NCBI RefSeq assembly: GCF_000353285.1
Contig: NZ_KB731324.1
Coordinates: 6,165,018-6,229,017, forward strand
Direction of reading: 5' to 3'
Length of the DNA stretch: 64,000 nt
Origin: Leptolyngbya boryana PCC 6306
Lineage (GTDB): Bacteria; Cyanobacteriota; Cyanobacteriia; Leptolyngbyales; Leptolyngbyaceae
Below the pieces are notes generated by a model. That model did not search any database. It had not been told where the DNA came from and worked only from the letters and a program-made list of their open reading frames with translations. Positions 57,644 through 64,000 of the stretch are shown one piece after another (the first letter of the stretch is position 1; every line of letters starts with the position of its first letter). A program made the translations under genes and the position numbers.

Positions 57644-59149
57644 ATGATATTGGCAATGCTTTGGAATCGATTTTTTCGATTTCTTCTCAAACGAATTGTG
57701 CTGGTTTTGGCACTTCTGCTTTGTCTCGGAGCCGGAATCGCGCTGGCAAATATGTCTCGCTTGTCCACGAACTTGATCGAGTCCCAAGCAATCCAAAATG
57801 CCGCTCTACATGCCCAGTCTTTTCAACAAGCGATCGCGCTCTACAGCGATTCTGCTGCCGATCGTGCTAAACCTGTGAAAGGCATTACTGTGACCCATGC
57901 TTATCTGAACCAGTCTGGAGGTATTCCTTTGCCCTCAACGTTCGCTCTCGAACTGGGAAATCAAATCAGCGAAAAGAATCCAGAAATGGTGGTGCGCTTG
58001 TTCAGCGAGTATCCATTTCCGTGGCGGGGCGCGAGGCAAGCCGATGCATTGGAAAAAGATGCGATCGCATTTTTGCAGAAAACTCCGCGATCGCCCTTTG
58101 TGCGATTTGAGCGCAAAGATGGGCATACCACCCTGTTTTACGGTGAAGCCAGCATCATGAAGCAAACCTGCGTTGAGTGCCACAATACGCATCAGCAAAG
58201 CCCGAAAAAAGATTGGGCAGTCGGTGATGTTGCTGGAGTCTGGGAGATTCGCCAACCGCTGGATCAATTTGTCGAGAAAGTCAATCGCAATCTGCAAGGA
58301 ACCTTTGCGATGCTAGGCAGCATGTCGGTCATCGGACTATCGGGTTTAACTTTGGTTGTAGGACGATTGCGACAAACAGCAAAAGAGCTAGAACAGCGAG
58401 TGCGAGAACGAACCTTTGATCTCGCTCAGGCAAATACAGATTTAGAGAAACGCAATAGTCTGATTCGTCAAGTCTTTGGACGTTACTTAAGCGATGCGGT
58501 TGTTGGCACGTTACTCGATCAACCGACCGGACTAAAGTTAGGTGGGGATCGGCGAACGATTACGATTTTGACTTCTGATCTGCGAGGCTTTAGTACACTG
58601 TCAGAGCGCTTACCTCCCGAAAAAGTGATTGAAATTCTGAATTTGTACCTTGAAGATATGGCAGAAGTGATTAACCAGTATCAAGGCACGATCGATGAAT
58701 TTATGGGAGATGGCATCTTAGTGCTGTTTGGTGCGCCTCTGTCTCAAGCTGATGATGCGCTGCGAGCCGTTGCCTGTGCCTGCGCGATGCAACTGACAAT
58801 GGGATTGGTCAATGAGAAGCTACAAGCCTTGAATTTACCTCAGCTAGAAATGGGAATTGGTATCAATACCGGAGAAGTCATTGTTGGGAACATTGGGTCG
58901 GAAAAACGGACGAAGTATGGTGTGGTCGGCAGTTCTGTGAATTTGACCTATCGGATCGAGTCTTATACCCAGGGTGGACAAATTCTAATTTCTGAGCAGA
59001 CCCGTCAGGCTTTAGGTCAGAATGTGCAAATTATGGGCGAGAAACAGGTTCATCCGAAAGGGTTTGAGAACCCGATTACTATCTATGATGTCTATGGGAT
59101 TAGAGGCCGCTACAATCTCTTTCTTCCCAAAGATAAGCCGATGGCTTGA
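57644..59149 (+). CDS. Adenylate/guanylate cyclase with DUF3365-type c-heme sensor
   Basis: A 501-residue membrane sensor-cyclase. One N-terminal helix is followed by a periplasmic domain (about 40-220) with a CVECH c-type heme motif at residues 176-180, as in DUF3365/Tll0287-like domains. A second helix near 225-245 and a coiled linker lead to a class III cyclase domain (about 305-480) with the metal-binding SDLRGFS and GDGILVLFGAP segments and GIGINTGEVIVGNIGS. Predicted to make cAMP (or cGMP) in response to redox state or a small ligand bound at the heme. ATG at 57644 is used; 57656 is possible. Confidence 0.9.
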   Translation: MILAMLWNRFFRFLLKRIVLVLALLLCLGAGIALANMSRLSTNLIESQAIQNAALHAQSFQQAIALYSDSAADRAKPVKGITVTHAYLNQSGGIPLPSTFALELGNQISEKNPEMVVRLFSEYPFPWRGARQADALEKDAIAFLQKTPRSPFVRFERKDGHTTLFYGEASIMKQTCVECHNTHQQSPKKDWAVGDVAGVWEIRQPLDQFVEKVNRNLQGTFAMLGSMSVIGLSGLTLVVGRLRQTAKELEQRVRERTFDLAQANTDLEKRNSLIRQVFGRYLSDAVVGTLLDQPTGLKLGGDRRTITILTSDLRGFSTLSERLPPEKVIEILNLYLEDMAEVINQYQGTIDEFMGDGILVLFGAPLSQADDALRAVACACAMQLTMGLVNEKLQALNLPQLEMGIGINTGEVIVGNIGSEKRTKYGVVGSSVNLTYRIESYTQGGQILISEQTRQALGQNVQIMGEKQVHPKGFENPITIYDVYGIRGRYNLFLPKDKPMA

Positions 59150-59184
59150 GAACTTCAGTAGTCCTGAATTGGGTGTGAAGTGGG

Positions 59185-59233
59185 GAGTAGGGAATTGGTT
59201 TCTTGGTAGCTCTCTACTTCCTACCCCCTACTC
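59185..59233. repeat. GAGTAGGG/CCCTACTC hairpin between convergent genes
   Basis: GAGTAGGG (59185-59192) and CCCTACTC (59226-59233) form the outer stem of a G/C-asymmetric repeat of the same general type as the one at 38747. It lies between the converging cyclase and GH65 genes and may terminate either. Confidence 0.5.
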
Positions 59234-59277
59234 TTTTCAGCATTCACAACTCAAACAGATCCGCCCTATCACCGTTT

Positions 59278-61641
59278 TCAAACTTCAATTTCGACGGAGA
59301 CAGGATGACCTTCACTCAGTTCTAGTACTTTGCCTTGATGCTCGATCGATAATCCCTGTCCGTTTTGCAGGAGATAAGTTGCCGTCTTGTCATGCATCTC
59401 AACCCATAATCGCTGACCTCGCACCGTTAGGGGAAATCGCAGGCGTTGAATGATCTTCGGCAGCCTAGGATGAAAGGATAGTCGCCCGTCATCATCGCGG
59501 AGTCCTGCAAAACCATACACTTGAATCATCCAAGTTCCGCCCATTGCTGCAATATGACAGCCATCTTTCACATTGCCCGCGACATTGCCTAAGTCCATTA
59601 AGCTCGCATAGGCTGCATATTCGATCGCTTCATCCATGTATCCAATTTCAGCAGCAAGGATGCTTTGAATACAGACTGATAAAGAAGAGTCACCTGTTGT
59701 GAGCGGATCATAATAGTCAAAATTGCGGCGTTTCTGCTCTTGTGAAAATTCGTGTCCTAGTAAAAACATAGCAAGCACAACATCGGCCTGTTTGATCACC
59801 TGATGCCGATAGATCACGAGGGGATGAAAATGCAGCAATAAAGGGTATTTGTCAGGAGGTGTATTCTCGAAATCCCAAACTTCATCATCAAGAAACCCAT
59901 CATGCTGTAAGTGAATTCCTCGCGATTGATCATAAGGCAGATACATACGATCAGCAGCCTTTCGCCAACACTCTACTTCAGCCAAATCGAGATGAGTTTG
60001 ATGTACTAAAGCCTGAAATTGTTCTGCATTCTTGTCGCGCAACGTTTCAATTGTTTCAGCGGCATACCACAGATTCTCACGTGCCATCAAATTCGTATAG
60101 GCATTGTTATTGACCACAGTGTTGTACTCATCCGGTCCAGTCACACCATTGATGCAGAATTGATCTCCTTTGCGCGGTGAAAAGAACCCTAAGCTACACC
60201 ACATTCGTGCTGTTTCAACTAGCATCTCTGCGCCTTCTCGGAAACGAAACTCTTCATCTCCAGTCGCTTCGATATACTTCTTCAGCGCATACATAATGTC
60301 AGCATTGATGTGATACTGGGCAGTTCCGGCTGCATAGTTCCCAGATGCTTCTTCACCATTGATTGTTCTCCAAGGAAATAAGGCTCCCGCTTGACTCACT
60401 TGTTTCGCCCGCGATCGCGCTTGCTGCAACATGTTGTATCGAAACCGCAGCAAGTTCTTCGCAATCTGTGGCGAGGTGTAGATCAAGAACGGCAAAACAT
60501 AGATTTCCATATCCCAGAAATAATGCCCTTCGTAAGCTTGGCTAGTTAACCCCTTCGCCGCAACTCCAGCATCTTGCGATCGCGCTGAAGCCTGCAAGAT
60601 GTGAAAGAGATTAAACCGCAGCACTTGCTGCATCTTCTCAGTCGAATCCGGTGCATCTGGATGTCCTTCGATTTGCACATCACTGCGCTGCCAAAAATCA
60701 TTCAAGTAATCATACTGACTGGCTAAGAGTTGATCAAAGCCTTGTCTGAGCGCACGATCGAGGGCACGATTTGAGCGATCGCACAATTCTTGAGCAGAAG
60801 CACGCTGACCTGTGTGATAGGTGATCAGTTTGATCAATCGGATTGGTACACCTGCTTGAGCATCCACACTGAACACAACTTTACCTTTATCTTCAGAAGC
60901 TTGTGCTTCATAGAGATAAGAGCATCCCGTTTCAAAAATATGATCAATCCCACAGGTGACACTCATTTGACTATTGCGAGTGCGATGGCTGAGTAAGATG
61001 CGCTGCTTCTCGCAGAAGTGATGCTCGGGGAGTAAAACCCGTTCTTTGAAACCTTTGGTGAGGCGAGGATCATTTGTATTGCTAGAAGGCGTGGGATCAT
61101 AACAAACTTCTGAAGACAGTACGATCGGGGTATTGGCATTGAGAACCGTCACTTCGTAAGAAATCGCCGCAAGATGGCGATGCTCAAATGAGACGAATCG
61201 GCGAGAGCAAATCTTCACTTGTTTTCCCGATGACGTTTCCCATAGGATTGTGCGATCGAGCGTTCCCGATCGCATATCTAAGGCGCGTTCATACTGCGAT
61301 AAATGGGCAGTCGGGAGATAGAACGGCTCATCATCAACGTAGAGCCTAATGGTTTTACTATCTGCGACATTGACGATGGTCTGCCCGGTTTTTGCATAAC
61401 CATAGGCTTCCTCAGCATATTCAATCTGCGAGGTTTCATAGAAACCATTGATTAAGGTACTATTTTGCCAAACGGGATCACCTTCATCACACGTTCCGCG
61501 CATGCCTAAGTAACCATTTGCGGTCGAAAACAAAGTTTCCATCTGCTCTAAAAAATCAGGGGCGAACTTTGTTTCAACCCATCTCCAAGCGTCGGCGGGA
61601 TAAATATGTGTCGGGGGATGAAAGGGTTGGCGCTGGAGCAT
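59278..61641 (-). CDS. Glycoside hydrolase family 65 disaccharide phosphorylase
   Basis: A 787-residue enzyme of the maltose/trehalose/kojibiose phosphorylase family. An N-terminal beta-sandwich (NGYLGMRGTCDEG) leads to an (alpha/alpha)6 barrel with the catalytic Glu505 in NGVTGPDEYNTVVNNNAYTN and the phosphate-binding HGSS-equivalent segment TTGDSSLSV, then a C-terminal beta-sheet domain. Reaction: phosphorolysis of an alpha-linked glucose disaccharide to beta-glucose 1-phosphate. No beta-phosphoglucomutase gene, the usual partner, is adjacent. Trehalose or maltose are the likeliest substrates in a cyanobacterium; not decidable by eye. Confidence 0.93.
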   Translation of the reverse strand: MLQRQPFHPPTHIYPADAWRWVETKFAPDFLEQMETLFSTANGYLGMRGTCDEGDPVWQNSTLINGFYETSQIEYAEEAYGYAKTGQTIVNVADSKTIRLYVDDEPFYLPTAHLSQYERALDMRSGTLDRTILWETSSGKQVKICSRRFVSFEHRHLAAISYEVTVLNANTPIVLSSEVCYDPTPSSNTNDPRLTKGFKERVLLPEHHFCEKQRILLSHRTRNSQMSVTCGIDHIFETGCSYLYEAQASEDKGKVVFSVDAQAGVPIRLIKLITYHTGQRASAQELCDRSNRALDRALRQGFDQLLASQYDYLNDFWQRSDVQIEGHPDAPDSTEKMQQVLRFNLFHILQASARSQDAGVAAKGLTSQAYEGHYFWDMEIYVLPFLIYTSPQIAKNLLRFRYNMLQQARSRAKQVSQAGALFPWRTINGEEASGNYAAGTAQYHINADIMYALKKYIEATGDEEFRFREGAEMLVETARMWCSLGFFSPRKGDQFCINGVTGPDEYNTVVNNNAYTNLMARENLWYAAETIETLRDKNAEQFQALVHQTHLDLAEVECWRKAADRMYLPYDQSRGIHLQHDGFLDDEVWDFENTPPDKYPLLLHFHPLVIYRHQVIKQADVVLAMFLLGHEFSQEQKRRNFDYYDPLTTGDSSLSVCIQSILAAEIGYMDEAIEYAAYASLMDLGNVAGNVKDGCHIAAMGGTWMIQVYGFAGLRDDDGRLSFHPRLPKIIQRLRFPLTVRGQRLWVEMHDKTATYLLQNGQGLSIEHQGKVLELSEGHPVSVEIEV

Positions 61642-61698
61642 GGGTTAATCGTTTCAAATTGGACAACCCTATGTGTAACGAATTGTGTTGTGAAAATG

Positions 61699-63939
61699 TC
61701 ACTCTCTAAAGGCAGAATGAAAGGAATCCAGAAGGTTCTCAATCTCAGTTAACAGATCTTCGATCACAATCGGTTTTGCTAAATGAGCATCGAACCCTGC
61801 CGCGATCGCGCTAAGCCGATCTTCTTCGCGAACATTCGCGGTTAAGGCAATCGCCGGAATCCGATGAGATTGGCGAACTTGACGCATAAACTGATAGCCA
61901 TCCATCTCTGGCATACTGATGTCACTGATGATTAGATCCGGCTGAAAGGGTTTCAGTTGGGCGATCGCGGCTTGCGCCGAGGCAGTAGAGATGACGATCG
62001 CGTGCTGGGATTCCAGAAAGAACTGGAGTAGCTCTCTGGTATCTGCCTCATCATCAATGACTAAAATCTTTCTGCCTTCTAAAACGGGAGTGAATTCTGG
62101 TGTGGATGGAATGGGTTCGGGCAACATTTCAGAATTTGCATTTGCGATCGGTAGTGTGATCACAAATGTTGCACCTTGATCGAGTCCTTCACTTTTCGCT
62201 TCGACTTGTCCATGATGCAACTCGACGAGATGGCGCACGATTGCGAGTCCTAATCCCAATCCACCAAAATTGCGAGTTGTGCCATTGTCTTCCTGACGAA
62301 ATCGCTCAAAGACATAAGGGAGAAACTCTGGGTGAATGCCCTTTCCCGTATCACTCACCCGAATTTGCACATGGGTTGCGGTACAGTCTAAGAGAACTTC
62401 GATTTGTCCATGTTCAGGTGTGAACTTAATCGCATTTGTCAGCAAATTGACTATGACTTGCTGCAATCGATTTGGATCCCCGTAAACTAAAACTTTGGAC
62501 GCTGCATTCGTCTGCGTGAAAGTTAGAGCAAGTGCTTTTGCTTCTGCCGATAAGCGAACTGTCTCGATCGCAGAGCGAATAACTAAACTCAAATCTAGCT
62601 CTATTTCTCGCAAAATTAACTTGCCGCGCAAAATCCGAGAAACATCAAGTAAGTCTTCGATTAACTGGGATTGTAGCTTGGCATTTCGGGAAATTGTTTC
62701 CAATGCTTTCTCGGTTGTTGCTGGATCGAGCTTTCCGGTTTGTAATAGCTTCGACCAACCGAGAATTGGATTGAGTGGAGTGCGTAGCTCGTGTGAGACG
62801 ATAGCTAGAAATTCATCTTTGACCTGATTTGCGGCTTCGGCTTGCGATCGCGCCATTTTCTCTCGCATGAGCAACTCATCTTTTTCACGATTCGCCTGTT
62901 TTAATTGGGCATTTGTTTGCTCTAAAATCTCAGCTAAACGCGATCGGGCTGCATATTCTGCAAGTTGTACTTGAGAGATTGCGAGTTTGACTTGGGTTTG
63001 AGTTTGCTGAGTAATTGCAGTTCCAGTCAATAAAGCGATCGCGCATTGAGTGAGCAAACTGAGCTTATGAACGGTGAGAACATCGGGATCAATTGGGAAA
63101 TTTTGTAAGATTAAAGCATTAGGATACTTCAGGATATAGCTCAGTAGAGCAGCAATCACACAGAAGCTTGCCGTTGCTATACTGCCAATAGCTCCGAAGC
63201 GCAAAGCTGTCCAGAGGATTGGAATAAAGTTGAGAAAAGCAAACTGCTGAAACGCAAATCCGTTATGGCTCGTTTGCCAGACACTCAACATTGCGATCGC
63301 GATACTCATGCCAAAAATTGCAATTTTCTCGGCTCGAAAGCGAGAAGAGTTGCACGGATCAGAAGCACTTTTGGCTGGAAGTTCGCTCTCTGGAAGCCAT
63401 CTCCAGTGTTGCAGTACTGGGTTTAAGGTCAATATCGCCAGCGGCGCGATGGTCATCGTTCCGATCGCATTGCCTAACCACCAGTGTGGGATTGTGCTTA
63501 AAACCCTCCCCCAAGGTAAATTTCCAATCGTGGCTAAGGTCAAAGTTCCACAGATTGCAGAACTAGCACAGGCGACAGTAGGAGCACTCAAGACAAAGAC
63601 GCTGACATCTTTTACGCGATCAAGTGACAGCGATCGCTGCCAAACCCGCCGATAAAGCCACCAGGCTAGGAAAGGTTCTACGCCATCTATCAAACCCGCA
63701 AATTGGCTCCAACCGTGATTTCCCCAAAGTGGCGCGACTAGAGTTGAAACAATTCCAGTGAGGATCACAGCAGGCATTCCGAACCAAATTGCTAGCGTCA
63801 CTGCAACCCCTGAAGGTGGAAACCAGAGTGAAACCGCAGGCTGTACACGAAACAGTAACGCTGCGTAATGGGACAGAATAAGAATTCCTGCACCAAGCAA
63901 AAGAGGCTGCCAGGACTGCCTAGAGGGTCGAGCGTTCAT
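61699..63939 (-). CDS. MASE1 hybrid sensor histidine kinase with receiver domain
   Basis: A 746-residue hybrid kinase. The N-terminal MASE1 domain has eight or so membrane helices (about 8-300) with the WFPPSGVAV and FGMPAVILTGI segments. A coiled region (about 310-370) leads to the kinase core with VSHELRTPLNPILGW (His383), N-box NLLTNAIKFT and G-boxes DTGKGI and GGLGLGLAI. The C-terminal receiver has the DDE pocket at KILVIDDEAD and phosphoacceptor Asp in IISDISMPEMDG, with AKP near the end. Ligand unknown. No dedicated response regulator is adjacent; the receiver may pass phosphate to a separate protein. Confidence 0.93.
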   Translation of the reverse strand: MNARPSRQSWQPLLLGAGILILSHYAALLFRVQPAVSLWFPPSGVAVTLAIWFGMPAVILTGIVSTLVAPLWGNHGWSQFAGLIDGVEPFLAWWLYRRVWQRSLSLDRVKDVSVFVLSAPTVACASSAICGTLTLATIGNLPWGRVLSTIPHWWLGNAIGTMTIAPLAILTLNPVLQHWRWLPESELPAKSASDPCNSSRFRAEKIAIFGMSIAIAMLSVWQTSHNGFAFQQFAFLNFIPILWTALRFGAIGSIATASFCVIAALLSYILKYPNALILQNFPIDPDVLTVHKLSLLTQCAIALLTGTAITQQTQTQVKLAISQVQLAEYAARSRLAEILEQTNAQLKQANREKDELLMREKMARSQAEAANQVKDEFLAIVSHELRTPLNPILGWSKLLQTGKLDPATTEKALETISRNAKLQSQLIEDLLDVSRILRGKLILREIELDLSLVIRSAIETVRLSAEAKALALTFTQTNAASKVLVYGDPNRLQQVIVNLLTNAIKFTPEHGQIEVLLDCTATHVQIRVSDTGKGIHPEFLPYVFERFRQEDNGTTRNFGGLGLGLAIVRHLVELHHGQVEAKSEGLDQGATFVITLPIANANSEMLPEPIPSTPEFTPVLEGRKILVIDDEADTRELLQFFLESQHAIVISTASAQAAIAQLKPFQPDLIISDISMPEMDGYQFMRQVRQSHRIPAIALTANVREEDRLSAIAAGFDAHLAKPIVIEDLLTEIENLLDSFHSAFRE

Positions 63940-64000
63940 TCAATGGGCACATTTTGAGCAGGCTCTATTCTACGGAGAAGTGCCGATGACCGGATATCTC

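Overview
The window is chromosomal DNA from a cyanobacterium. The sequence shows psbA for the photosystem II D1 protein, very many HIP1-type GCGATCGC octamers, RppA/RppB- and CysR-type regulators, a DUF4090-type small protein, and a huge DUF4347/Calx-beta protein. The mixture of many two-component genes, a c-type-heme cyclase and an NB-ARC/WD40 protein suggests a filamentous, Leptolyngbya- or Oscillatoria-like strain; that placement is a guess. I see no tRNA, rRNA or CRISPR array.

Layout. 1-5 kb: tail of an unknown gene, glutaminase, a small-molecule kinase with a DOMON-like partner, a small HTH protein, then psbA. 5.1-14.7 kb: one gene for a 3183-residue, probably exported repeat protein (DUF4347, 16 beta-propeller-type repeats, 12 Calx-beta repeats, 12 FG-GAP/VCBS-like repeats). 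15-16 kb: a coiled-coil protein, a 42-bp tandem repeat that looks like a transposon end, and an insA-like scrap. 16-21 kb: DUF4090 protein with a PLP lyase, the sulfate-binding protein SbpA facing a CysR-type regulator, and a sugar-nucleotide epimerase-type enzyme. 21-28 kb: rppA-rppB, an APC permease, a lipoprotein, and overlapping mobA-cobD. 28-34.8 kb: a histidine kinase/NarL-type regulator pair divergent from kdpA-kdpB-kdpF(G)-kdpC. 35-43 kb: housekeeping and metabolism (ggt, MFS, exported methyltransferase, LOG protein, trxA, thrC, a Rieske oxygenase).

43-52 kb is an accessory stretch around kptA, leuS and a ureohydrolase: a DUF1877 protein, an unrecognised helical protein, a two-gene retropepsin unit, and a toxin-antitoxin locus. 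Its HigB-type toxin is split by a complete 839-bp IS1-family element with a perfect 9-bp target duplication, while the XRE antitoxin is intact. Beside it lie the frameshifted, internally deleted remains of a second toxin-antitoxin pair. 52-64 kb: a B12-binding radical SAM enzyme, an NB-ARC protein with 14 WD40 repeats, an adenylate cyclase with a c-type heme motif, a GH65 phosphorylase and a MASE1 hybrid histidine kinase.

The strongest connected stories are (1) the IS1-inactivated toxin beside a decayed toxin-antitoxin pair, (2) shared operator half-sites between sbpA and its likely regulator, (3) a kdp operon without kdpD/kdpE but with an unrelated two-component pair divergent to it, and (4) the orphan 42-bp repeat array.
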